A DNA stretch of 64,000 nucleotides from Archegozetes longisetosus (Eukaryota; Arthropoda; Arachnida; Sarcoptiformes; Trhypochthoniidae): assembly GCA_018873245.2 (NCBI GenBank), contig JAEMBT020000005.1, forward strand, positions 11,612,001 through 11,676,000, given 5' to 3'. Within the stretch, counting starts at the first letter, position 1. Every line of letters starts with the position of its first letter. Under the pieces are notes generated by a model. That model was not told the origin of the DNA and ran no database searches. It was given only the letters and a program-made list of their open reading frames with translations. Shown here piece after piece: positions 23,945-35,245 of this stretch. The position numbers and the translations under genes were made by a program.

Positions 23945-24663
23945 GAAGTATTCATGATTTTTGAGTTGATCCGTCCTATATTCCACATATACTTAAATCG
24001 GACATTGCCTAATTGGATTGTATGCAAATCATAAGTGCCCACAGACGCATATGCTAACAATCAAGTCAGACGGTATATACAAGTACTCAACATTTCACAA
24101 CTTATTTAAAAACAGAAAATAACTACACCTTCTACAAGCAGTGATTGATATTTTATTTGTTGTTTTATCTATTTATTACATTGTTTGTTGAAATAAGTGA
24201 ATTAAAATTTATTTTTGTACCGATTTTACGGTTGAGTTAGCTATGAAAGTGTAGTTTTCAATTGAATTTTTAACGATAAATGATAACGTTTACTGACAAA
24301 TATATTCTACTAATTAAAGTTTCAATAACACAAAATATATTGTATTTGCCGCAATTAAAGTCAACTTTATAGAGACAATAAACCTTACCAATCAATGTGG
24401 TGATGAAATTGGGTTTCAACTTATGCTTCGATAAACTCAAATACAGTTTTGGACAAACTCTTAAGAAAATTTTCCTTATTCAAAAATAGTCGTTATCTTT
24501 TAAAGTGCTTAATTTTTTTAACGAAAAGAATTTGAAAAGCTTTCTGCAAAAACAATGGGTTATTAATTCTATGACTGGTTCTCTACTTTTAGTGTTTGTT
24601 TATAAAAATTCAGGTAGAACTGGAGCGAAACTGGAAAAAGATTCCTGGTTACATACCACATAC
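23945..24663. other. non-coding spacer
   Basis: AT-rich DNA. Nothing genic was recognised apart from the small frame that starts to the right. Confidence 0.4.
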
Positions 24664-24828
24664 CTAAATTCTCTGTGAGTTGTGGAATAGGAATGTATAC
24701 GTCTCCGATCTCGCTAATCCGTTTCCGATTACCTGAAGTGATTTTTGATCAATTATTTTTGGTGTTTCCATAAATTTACTTAAAATAAGCATAAAAACAA
24801 AGACAAGGACTATAAAACAAATTTTCAT
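24664..24828 (-). CDS. possible small secreted peptide or signal-peptide exon (54 codons)
   Basis: An ATG at 24828 opens MKICFIVLVFVFMLILSKFM, which looks like a signal peptide with a hydrophobic core of about 14 residues. About 34 residues follow before a stop at 24664. A possible donor site (CAG/GTAATC) lies after residue 32, so this may instead be the first exon of a longer secreted protein. No downstream exon could be identified. No family was recognised. Confidence 0.3.
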   Translation of the reverse strand: MKICFIVLVFVFMLILSKFMETPKIIDQKSLQVIGNGLARSETYTFLFHNSQRI

Positions 24829-25102
24829 AGCGATTGAGATGTGATAATTTTGACTCCTAGTTTAATTGATAGAATTCCCATTTTGGTATACCCACTTCGA
24901 TAAGTAGACTAGAGACCGAAACTATCTGATCTGGTATTCGTCTCGAGGTCAAATAATAGGGTTAAATAATGAAATCATTAGATTCGAGTTGTGTGAAAGT
25001 TTTTCTTTGGAAAAGTCTCTTGGATTGAAACTTAGCAAACGAAACTACGCAGAAGTGTTTAAAATTAAATGGTGTGGAAAGAAGCATTTAGCGGTTAAGG
25101 AC

Positions 25103-25658
25103 TAGAGGTGCGCGGGTCAGGAGTTTATGTGATCCGACCCGAACCACGAACCGCAATGCTTCAACCCGATCTGAACCGCGGTTACCTGCGGGTCGAACCG
25201 CTACAATTATATAATATTGAAACTTTAGCACAATCTTATGAAACATTAATTCACATTGAAATTATTAATAGCTTTGATGAATAACATTGTTTCCAATTAG
25301 TTATTTATCTTAATTACACTTTTTTTTCAATTATTTTTGAGGTTTCCATACTTTTTAAACAATGATTGAGACGTAAAGTAACGTAAGTAGCAACTGAACC
25401 TAAAGAAATACATTCTGCAATATGATATTAATATGAACAGAAATTTATTCATTCACTGATTCATATATTTTAATATATTTTCGTTTGTTTAAATTCTTGT
25501 TCTAAATCCTATAAATATGCGGCTCTTTGCGGGTAACCCACGGTTCTAAGCAATGAACCCGACCTGAACTGCGATCTTTAAAAAACCGAAACCGACTCGA
25601 CCCGAACAGCGGTTTACTCTCGGGTCGAACCGCTGAAAGGTTCACCCACGCACCTATA
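25103..25658. mobile_element. hAT-type MITE (556 bp)
   Basis: The ends TAGAGGTGCGCGGGT and TATAGGTGCGTGGGT are inverted. An exact 8-bp direct repeat TTAAGGAC flanks them at 25095-25102 and 25659-25666. Both subterminal regions are GC-richer and rich in CGAACCG words. The open frame at its right end (25502-25813, minus) crosses the element border and is not a gene. Confidence 0.88.
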
Positions 25659-25666
25659 TTAAGGAC

Positions 25667-27055
25667 ATAAGACTCACTAAAAATAAAGAATATAAATCTT
25701 CGAAACAATCGAAGAAATGTTCTGTCATCACAGAACATCGCGACGAAAATCTTTTTAGATATTTTGATATAAGGCACGGAAGAGACTCTAATAAACATAT
25801 TAAATGATTTCACACTTTATATTCTAGTGGTACTGTGCGAAAATACATTAAGTTATTTCATCAAACAAACACAAAACGATTCGAATATAATTGATTCCTC
25901 TATTAATTTTTAAACATTAATAAGTTATTTATTTGAGAAACAGATATTTATTGAAATACTGGAAAGTTTACATCAATTACTTAAACATATTCATCAAGAC
26001 TTGAACTAAATAATATAGCTTTGAAGATAGAAGAAAATGACAAATCATTTTTAAAGATAGGAGGCTTTGGTTTAGTTGCTACTCATAATTAACCACAACT
26101 TGTAGATATTGCACCAGTTAATAAATTTAAACTTGTAGATCATTCGCATATATCAATAGAGAACATATTAGATATTAAGGCACTAGGATTACTAAATAGG
26201 AAAAGATACAAAATAAAATTTATTATAAGTCTAAAAAATTTCCAAATTAATTCAGATTAAAGAGTTAGTAAAAGTTCGTGCCTTTTAGTTCTAGGATTGT
26301 AGTTACGAAACTCAAAACTATTTTACGGTCAAAAAGCATCATTGTTAGAATTAAAAAATTACAGAATCGCACCAAATTAAAATACAGGACATTTATTATT
26401 TGCAAATATAGAAACGAATTCTAAGGGTTATTAGTACTTAATTTGAATTTAGTAATAAACATAAACTAAAATAAGTTTTCTGTAATTTTTTCGGTTTGAA
26501 CGACATTAATTTATTTAGATTAAAATTTAGTGTAACAATAATTATTATTAGACTATCCATTCGTTCAAAGAATATCAAATGAGATTCATATAAACGTAAT
26601 AGTTAATAAAAAGTAAAAGTAATAAAAAAGCATAAGTAGTATCAATAAACTCATATTCAGGAAATTATCTGATACATGAGTTCACTGAGAGGAGGTTTGA
26701 CTTGAAAAACGAGATCTTTTACTTAATCCTGAGTTCAAATAGGAAATTGAAAGTATTAAAATCTTAAGCAAATCTTAAAAATCAAACATTTTGAGCACTG
26801 AAACAGAGAAAATTAAATGTTGTAGTTATTTTTGGTGTTGATTTCCAGTATTTCTGTGGAAAAATAATTTCAACATTTTTATTAATTAATTAATTTCTTT
26901 TAATGATAAACTATTATTAGTATGAATGTAACTAAATATAGAGTTTTGTTTTTTACTAACTATAAGTATATGGACCAAGAGTTTTATAAAATAAACTTCC
27001 TATTTGACTTTCAACTTAATGATTGAAACGACAGATAGCTATCACCTTCAAAGCA
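25667..27055. other. non-coding DNA upstream of the ACE-like gene
   Basis: AT-rich DNA with no recognisable exon or repeat pair. A 5' untranslated or leader exon of the peptidase could lie here unseen. Confidence 0.4.
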
Positions 27056-27116
27056 ATGCTCACATTATTAGTATTTTTGGTGTCTTTCCTCATTTAATTT
27101 CATCTTCGGCTAAAAG

Positions 27117-29756
27117 ATTACGAACGAGTCAGAGGCCAAACTCTTCTTGAAAGATGTGGACAAAAAACTAGAAGAGAAGAAGTCTGTTTTGACTTTTGCT
27201 ATTTGGAACTTCAATACAGATATCACTGATGAGAACGAGAGGAAAGTTGTAAGTATTTTGATTGCAAAATTCAAATTATTTAAAGTCAACTTTTTCTCAA
27301 CAATAATCAACTTTAACATGGCTTTAAGATCGAAGAGACGGCGATATTTAATAAGTTTCAAAAGGATCTTTGGAAAAATGCTACACGTTTTGACTTTCAT
27401 AAGTTCAAAGATTATAGCACTAAACGTCAATTTGAAAAGTTATCAGTTTTGGGATTTGCAGCACTCGACGAAAAAGACTCAAATCAGGTAATTAGATAAA
27501 GTCATATTTTGATTATTAGAATAAGTTTGCGAATCTAATACTCAAAAAGTTCACTAATTTGAATTTAAATTTAAGTTTACAAATGTTTCCACAACAATGG
27601 AGAAGATTTATAGCAGTGCGACGGTTTGTGTTAAGGGCAAATGCGGTCTAGAACTAAATCCAGGTTACGTTTTTAAATAAACTTATTGATCAAAATAGTT
27701 CAAATTTAATTAATTATAAAATTTTACAGATTTAGTAAATATAATGTCGAAGTCGAGAGATTATGAAGAATTGAAGGAAGCTTGGGTTAATTGGAGGAAT
27801 AGTGCAGGAAAACCTATTAGACAATTATACAAAGAATATATTAAGTTAGGAAATAAGGCGGCCGCTAAGAATGGGTTTAAAACATTAGATGAATTGTGGC
27901 TTTTTCCGTGGGAAACAAAAGATTTTAAAGAGCAAATGCAAATTTTGTGGAAAGAGATCAAACCACTTTATGATAAATTACATGCTTATGTCAGAATGAA
28001 ATTAAGAAAGAAATACAAGAATAAAATGCCAACTGATGGAACAATTCCAGCTCACCTCTTGGGCAATATGTGGGCTCAAACGTGGAACAATATTCTTGAC
28101 CTTGTTGCACCATATCCTGATAAGAAATTAGTTGATGTCACAAATACTTTGATCCAACAGGTAACAAATCTCTTTTTTAAAGTTTTAATAAAGTATTGAA
28201 TTTCTGAATCTGGCTTTCTCATATCCATAACAGAATTATACAGCTTTAAAGATGTTTGAATTGTCCAACAATTTCTTCAAAAATTTAGGCCTCTTAGAAA
28301 TGCCTAAAGAATTTTGGAAGCATTCGATTCTAACTAAACCGGCGAATAAGAAAATGGTTTGCACAGCTTCTGCTGAAGATTTTCTTAATAAGAAAGACTT
28401 CAGGTATCAATTGCTAGTATAAGCAGGTGACCAGATCTCACTGTATTCGTTTCGGGATTTACTCAGAGACAGTTAAAAAACAAAGGGGGGATAAAGAGTA
28501 ATTTTTGAGGATTTAAAACATTCTCAAAGAAACCAAGCACTCTATTTTTGAGAAATTCCTTGATTCCGAAATGTCTAGTCATCCTGAGTTCAAGACATTA
28601 AAAATAATTTCTTGTTTACCCAATATTTTTTCTCATGATTTGAATTCATTAAATACTGTAAGAGTGAAAATGTGCACCAGAATAAATATGGAAGATTTGG
28701 TGACAATACATCACGAAATGGGACATGTCGAGTATTTCTTGCAGTACAAGAACCAACCGGTTGTGTTTCGTGAAGGCGCTAATCCTGGTTTCCACGAAGC
28801 TATTGGTGACTTATTAGCGCTCTCAGTCTCAACTCCAGGACACCTGCACAAAGTCGGTCTTTTCAGTCCGCTAGTTGATGACCAAAAAACAACTCTTAAC
28901 TTCCAAATGAAAATGGCTTTAGAAAAGATCGCATTTTTGCCATTCGGTTATTTAATGGATGTCTGGCGTTGGGATGTCTTTTCGGGTAAAACGACTAGTG
29001 ATAACTTGAATAAACACTGGTGGGAATTGAGGATTAAATATCAAGGAATTTCACCGCCCGTTAAGAGAAGTGAAAATGATTTCGATCCAGGAGCAAAATA
29101 TCATATACCAGCGAGCGTTGAGTATATCAGGTTATAGAATAAGTTTCTTGTTGAAAATGTTATTTTATCTGATTTTTAAAATATAACAGATACTTTGTCT
29201 CATATATCATACAATTTCAATTTCACAAAGCCCTATGCAATATTGCGCAACCAGGAGTTCCACTTCATAAGTGTGACATCGATGGTAACAAAACTGTAGG
29301 TAAAAAGCTTGCGAATGTCTTAAAACTGGGCTCATCAAAACCATGGCCAGAACAGATGGAATTATTAACTGGAAGTAAACGTATGAGTGCTAAACCACTA
29401 ATTGAGTTTTTTGATCCACTAATCAAACATCTTGACCAACAAATTAAAAATGAAACAATCGGATGGAAAATCGAAGGTAATAACCTTTACTTTTCATCCT
29501 ATGTTTTGACTGATTATCAATTCTAACTTATAAACTCATTTCAGTTAATAAGTATATGCAATCTCCGAATAACTCCAACCACGAAATTGTTGATCGAATG
29601 CAGTCTAGATTAATAAATTTAGAAAAAATCAATAAAAATTTGACTGACAAAGTTGATAAACTGGAAATCGATTTAAAGAGTCAGCAAAAAGTTATCGAAA
29701 ACTTGATTTCAAATCAAACAAAAAGACAATATAATGTAGGAATATATGATTTTTAA
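27117..29756 (+). CDS. angiotensin-converting-enzyme-like peptidyl-dipeptidase (M2)
   Basis: ACE-like enzymes are secreted zinc dipeptidyl carboxypeptidases. Eight exons join in frame to 648 residues: 27117-27248, 27329-27487, 27576-27663, 27730-28160, 28234-28403, 28663-29130, 29190-29476 and 29545-29756. The zinc motif is HHEMGH, the third ligand lies in GFHEAIGD, and GAKYHIP plus SVEYIRYFVSY supply the Lys, His, Tyr and chloride-binding Arg of the substrate pocket. Both cysteines of the VC...KMC pair are present. One pocket residue differs: where ACEs read CHASAWDF this gene reads CTASAEDF, so the histidine that contacts substrate is Thr. The last exon adds about 70 residues rich in heptads ([19 protein letters not shown]), a predicted coiled coil not usual in the family. 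The 5' end is unclear: an ATG at 27056 opens MLTLLVFL, but joining it needs a 37-nt intron. Confidence 0.92.
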
Positions 29757-31709
29757 CAAACGTCTTGGCCTTCTTAACGTTAAATTTCTGCTCTTTACTC
29801 CGTGAAAGTAATATAAAATGGGTTTATTTGATAACCAAAGTTTCTCAATCAGTACTTTTATCATCAGAGCATTTTTCAAAATATAATAAAATTAATAAAT
29901 TGTAACTTATTTTAGTCTTACCAAAACAAAAGAATTAAAAACTTGACTTATGATTTTACAAATTCATTGTGTGTCACTAAATTCTAAAAATTTTGTCGGC
30001 AGTAGAAACTATTTCAAGATTTAGTTTAGAATTTATTTAGGCTGTGAACTAAATACTATGATCCTGGAAACTATACACTCGAAAAATTAAAAATACGCAA
30101 TAGCAACCAGAAGCTATATGTCTTCATGAGATTCTTCCATCATGTCATAATATAAAGGGTATTAAGAGACTTATTTCAGATTCAATAGAGTGGGAGAAGC
30201 AAGTTATCAAATTTGGTAACAGATTTGTGAGCATCGCAGAGAGGTTAACATAGCAACAGTATTTTCTTGCTGCTCTCACAGATTATTAAGTTTTAAGTAT
30301 ACAGTACTTATTATCGAAGACCAGAAAGTAAAGAGAATAATAGTCAAGTGTTTAGTTTACAAAACTCAAGTTTACATTGAATTTGATCCATTAAATTCTT
30401 AAACTTGAAGTACTTGAATACTATTACTAGATTAGTTCCTGTGACTAATAATGATTCATTTGATGCTAGATATAAGATACCATTTGCAATTTCATTTGAT
30501 TCACCGAGTTTTACGACCTAAAACTACTTTTTTGGTATAATTTTCATTTCTTTCTCCATCTTTTTTTTTTGATAAACCCATAGCTATTCGAAAATTTGTT
30601 TTAGTAGCTCCTGGACTTTAATAATTGAAAATTCTTTGAAATTGAATATCTTGAAAAATTATTTAAAAAATTCAACTCTTAAAATGATTACTATCAAGTA
30701 TTGACACGAATCCTTTGGTTCTAATTCTATTGCTAAACATTTAGTGAACATATCTAAAGCACTTTTAAGCACACAGTAAACAAAAGATGGATAAATCTGT
30801 AAACATTAGTTAATAGTCATTAGATGCCTTTTTACGTGTAGTAAATTATCTATTCTCAATGTTAGAGCAAAACTAGAATCGATTCTCAACGTGCTGAAAG
30901 CAAATAAAAATTTTCATTTCATTTATCATTGATCTATCTCTAACTTTCCTGATTATATCTTATTGATCTCATTTGCAAAACAACGTAAGTATTGACGTTT
31001 GTATTTTTCTAACTTTTAGACTTCGAATATTGAGTTTCATAGAGGTATAAGTGTATTAGGTAAATAAAGTCTACTCAAAGGTTGTTTGTAGTTTCCTCGG
31101 TAGACAGTAAAGGTACAGAAGTTTTAATATTATTTACGATATACCTTATTAAGTGCTTTTAGTTACACTTATATCTAATTATTGACCGACATAATAAAGT
31201 AAAAGCCTATTTTTATGAACGTGGTTGAATAGTAAAATATTTATATATTTTTTGGATTAAATTCTTTCGAAAGATTATTATTCAGGTCTATTTTACTCTG
31301 AGAGAAAAGCATTAGTTCTTATCTCAAAGATTGTTTAAGCACTTATTAGCTACCTACTGATTATAGTGTATTCTCGTCGAATTCTTTTTGGGATAAAAGC
31401 GTACCTAATAATTAGAAGGGAGAATTATTTAGGCAGCTTTCAACTAATTCACTTTAACCTGTTAATAGTTAATTGGCAGGTAATAAGCGCTTCAAATAAC
31501 TTTTATCTCATACTTTTGATCGTTAGTTTTTATTCGAAGGGCATAATCAACCTACCATTGAGCAATTATTAATTGATTAGAACTAGACAATCAAAAAGAG
31601 GAGTAACTTATTATTATTTTTATATGAAATGCACCTTTCGAAAAATAATTGAAGAATAAATATTTGATCTAACAGTTATTCTCTATAGAAAGACCAAAAA
31701 TAGCCCAAA
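29757..31709. other. intergenic, nothing recognised
   Basis: Two kilobases of AT-rich DNA between the peptidase and the small proteolipid gene. The open frame at 31366-31572 has no recognisable content. Confidence 0.45.
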
Positions 31710-31910
31710 ATGGTTGGTGAATGTTGTAAAGTAGTTCTCGCTATTATTTTTCCACCTCTCGGTGTATTAGCTGAATCTGGATGTGGGTGCGATCTATTAA
31801 TCAACATTTGTCTAACATGTCTTGGATTTATACCTGGAATCATACATGCCATGTATGTTATTTTTGGTAGAGGAGAGAGACACCACCATCATCATCATGG
31901 ACATGCTTAA
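31710..31910 (+). CDS. PMP3/UPF0057-family small membrane proteolipid with His-rich tail
   Basis: This family consists of tiny two-helix membrane proteins linked in yeast and plants to membrane potential and salt stress; the animal role is poorly known. The single exon encodes 66 residues. Helix 1 contains the signature AIIFPPLGVLAE, a short GCGCDLLIN turn follows, and helix 2 ends in GFIPGIIHAMYVIF. The start lies in a good context (CAAAATGG). The tail is GRGERHHHHHHGHA, with six consecutive histidines and a seventh after Gly. An AATAAA signal is at 32063-32068. Confidence 0.93.
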   Translation: MVGECCKVVLAIIFPPLGVLAESGCGCDLLINICLTCLGFIPGIIHAMYVIFGRGERHHHHHHGHA

Positions 31911-32645
31911 ACTTCGTATTAATACTATTGAAGACTATTTTGAAGATAAATTTACAAATTGTTTTAAAGTTTGAACTTGATTATTTAAAATCTTGAGAGC
32001 TAACTGTTTTATTAACAAATTTACAATCATTTGAGGCTTTGAAAGTTTGAAACATTTTATTCAATAAAATAGTAGTTATTCAAAATTTTTTGTTTTGTTT
32101 TAGGTATAAGAAAATTTTCTAGGCTTAATAATAAGATGAATTCATCATGATTCCTTTTAGTACAGTCCTACATTTCAATTTTTATAAAAATTTCTGGGGA
32201 GGCTAAAACTTCTTAGTCTCTCACTGACTACATCTGTACTTTTCACATTTTCGTTTGAATACTATCAAGCTAAGAAAATTTTCCTATCCTATAAGATTTG
32301 CCGTTATTGTGAATATTATACAATAGAGTAATAGATGCTGGCTATTCCTTTTTATGATTTTGATCATTAATATAATTGTTATTATCAGAGAGTTTTAGCT
32401 TTCAGTAAGAACTAAGCTTTAATTGCATTGACATGACATTCATTTCATAAAAGTATTTTTGGAGTCAGTTAGATAACAGTCTAGAACTCATCCCTGTATC
32501 TTCGTATACAATTTAACAAGAATTAACAAAATGATTTCATCATGCTTATTTGAATTTCTTAATAATTAATCAGCAGAACCTAAGTTTTCATTTGATGAAT
32601 ATTCAAAAGATATACAAATTTAGTATTGATTACATACTTTTACAA
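31911..32645. other. 3' regions between two convergent genes
   Basis: Contains the polyadenylation signal of the small proteolipid gene at 32063-32068. Otherwise nothing was recognised. The kinase gene on the other strand ends at 32646. Confidence 0.4.
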
Positions 32646-34797
32646 TTAACATTGGTTGTAAATAGATTTAGACTTAATAAAATTATACACAAATGGTTTA
32701 CTAATAGAATCAATATCAGATATAATGTCAACTAATTTAATCTCATTAATATTGAGAGCCCATAACGACCTATTATCTAGTATTTCATCACAGTTAGGTC
32801 TTTCTCTATATCGTTCTCTTTTCATTTTGAAGCACAAATCAATCAAATTTTCATATTTAGCAGAAATCAAGTTATTCTCGACACCATAAGATCTAATCAA
32901 GAAAAATTGAAAAAGGACTTTGAATAAAACATTCCCTAAAATTGTGAATAAATTACTTATTGATATCAATATTGAAGATTTCTTGAATAATAGAACCCAA
33001 ACTAAAAATATCGGCTTTTGTTTCATATTTTCTGCTTTTCAAGACTTCAGGAGCGATGTAACCCAAAGTTCCTGATCCCTGTGTGTGAGACTGTCGACCA
33101 AATTCATGTATGGTAGCTAAACCAAAATCTGCTAACTTTACAAATCGACCATTTATTCCTTTTGTTATCAGAATATTCTCTGGTTTTAAATCTCTGTGAA
33201 TTATTGGAGGATTTTGTTTATGCAAAAAGTTAACACATTCTAAAAGTTCAATAGACAGCTCACTTGCAACATAATAGCCAATTGGTGTCAAAGTTTCGAA
33301 CTCTTTATAATTTAGTTCATTGAAAATTTGATTCAGTATACCTCTCAATGTTCGAGAACAGAATTCCATTTGAATGTGCAGTAGAAGTGGTTTGTAAGGA
33401 TCGAACACCACATGACTTAAGCTCAAATTTGTATTTTTGTAATAATCATATCCTTTAGCTTTTATATAATTATTTTCGATCCAGGCTGACTTATATTCCA
33501 CAACATAATCACTTTTCAATTTTGATAGTATAATAAGTTCTGTATTAATTATAGAACTTCTAATATCTTCTCTTCTCATTGGAATCTTCTTAATTGCATA
33601 TATTTGATTGTCAGTCAAACTCTCTGCTTCGGAAACAACACTGAAATTTCCTGAACTTATTAAACGAATTTCTCGAAATTCTTGATTATATTTTTCAATC
33701 AGAATATTCTCTAGAGTTAAGAAATTTTTATGCTTCTCCCAATTTGTATTGATTTCGAAATTATTAAGTTTTAATTTACTTCCAAAATCGATTTGTCTGT
33801 AAGTTATTTGATGATAGTTTGCAAAGATTTCATGGAAAGATTTATATCTAGTTTCCGATGGAATGTCAAACACTTTTCCACCACATTTACCCCAAACATA
33901 ATAAATACCGTCGAGTGATAGCGCAACTGAGGTATTACTACAATAATAAGCGGCAATATCAGTAAATATAAAAGAATTTCCAACTTTTATTGGGTAGTTT
34001 TCGTTAATTCGAGTCCCGTTTCCAAGTTGTCCGAAATAGTTCATACCAAAAGTGTAAACAGAGCCCTTTTCAGATAATAACAGACAATGATCACTACCAG
34101 AAACTATTTTCTTAATCTTTATATCTGTTCCATTAATACTACTAATTCTTAAAAATTTCGGAGATTTATCTCCTGAACTTAATCTTCCCCAATAATAGAA
34201 TTTTCCACTTTCTGTCAGAGCTATTGAATGAGTACTACCACAAGAAATAGCGGTAACTATTTCACCATCAAATTCATTTAGTTTAATGGGAATAGAAATG
34301 AACTTATTATTGTTTGCACTGCCTATTTGTCTACAACTATTGTCACCCCAGGCATAGACGTCACCCGATTCGGTCAATGCTAGTGAATGAGAATCACCAC
34401 AACTAATATCAACAAAGTTTTTGCCTTTCAAGAAGTCATTTGATTCTGGTTTCCAAATTTTCTGATCTACAATTCCCATTCCTATTTGGCCACAATTATT
34501 ATAACCCCAACAATATATTTGTTGACGACAAGTTCGTGCCACATAATGATAATGACCTGCATATAAGCCAACGATTCCCTTATCGCATAATTTTTCAACA
34601 ATAGTTGGTTCAGGTATTGGGTTTGTGTGACCCAAACCTGAATATCCGAACTTATTGTCACCGTATGCATAAACTTTATCATCATTTGTAACTATCATCA
34701 CATCATTTCTTTTGCAACAGATAATTGTCTTAATATTTTTAACAAAATTTTGGTCTAGTTTACTCAAAATCACATATTTCTTAATGATGTTCGCCAT
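32646..34797 (-). CDS. protein kinase with N-terminal RCC1 propeller and eIF2-alpha-kinase-like domain
   Basis: Two exons, 34797-32957 and 32892-32646, are joined by a 64-nt intron with a pyrimidine-rich AG end; the product is 695 residues. Residues 1 to about 310 hold RCC1 repeats, for example DSHSLALTESGDVYAWGDN and GSVYTFGMNYFGQLGNG. The kinase domain spans about 378-680: lysine in YAIKKI (403), HRDLKPEN (534-541), DFG (557-559) and YIAPE (580-584). The glycine loop is weak (SSGNFSVV). The texts YKSAWIE, LLHIQMEFC, SGTLGYIAPE and KADIFSLG resemble GCN2/PERK/HRI kinases. Exon 2 supplies the last lobe (LIDLCFKMKRERYRERPNCDEIL). RCC1-kinase fusions of the NEK8/NEK9 type have the kinase first; here the order is reversed. 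The catalytic residues suggest an active enzyme; its substrate is unknown. Confidence 0.9.
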
Positions 34798-35102
34798 AAT
34801 TAAGTTTATCTAACAAAATCATACTTATCTCAACCTTTATTATCTTTATTACAAACGCCTACCAAGAGATCAAATACGTCTAAAGCTTAATGAAACTGAC
34901 ATTTAAACAAACGAAAAATAAATACTAAGTATTTCTCTCTTTACTAAATTAATTGATGAATGAGAAGAGTGTTGGAAATTATTTAGATTAATCAAATGTG
35001 GTTCTACTTTTCATTTATTTGATTTCTCTAAGAAACACCTTAATTTTCAAGTGAATAAAATTCTAATATTACTGATTAATAATTACGGGAAATATTAAAG
35101 GA
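34798..35102. other. upstream region of the RCC1-kinase gene
   Basis: AT-rich DNA immediately before the kinase start codon; no promoter element could be assigned. Confidence 0.35.
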
Positions 35103-35245
35103 TATATAAAGGACCCCGAAAAGAAACCGGCGATTTATTAACATTATATTTCACGTTATATATGGACATTAAATCGATTGTTTACAATACAAAATCATTA
35201 GCTAAACTATTAAATCGTCGATTTCTTTTCGGGGTCCCTTATATT
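35103..35245. mobile_element. short palindromic MITE (about 143 bp)
   Basis: The left end (ATATAAAGGACCCCGAAAAG) recurs inverted at the right end (CTTTTCGGGGTCCCTTATAT) with few mismatches over about 35 bp. No coding content. The flanks are too AT-rich to define a target duplication. Confidence 0.75.

Noticed and set aside
25502..25813. protein-coding gene on the minus strand
   Set aside because: It crosses the border of a MITE with an exact target duplication.
27056..27079. signal-peptide exon of the ACE-like gene
   Set aside because: MLTLLVFL is suggestive, but joining it needs a 37-nt intron and gives a very short leader, so it was left out of the model.
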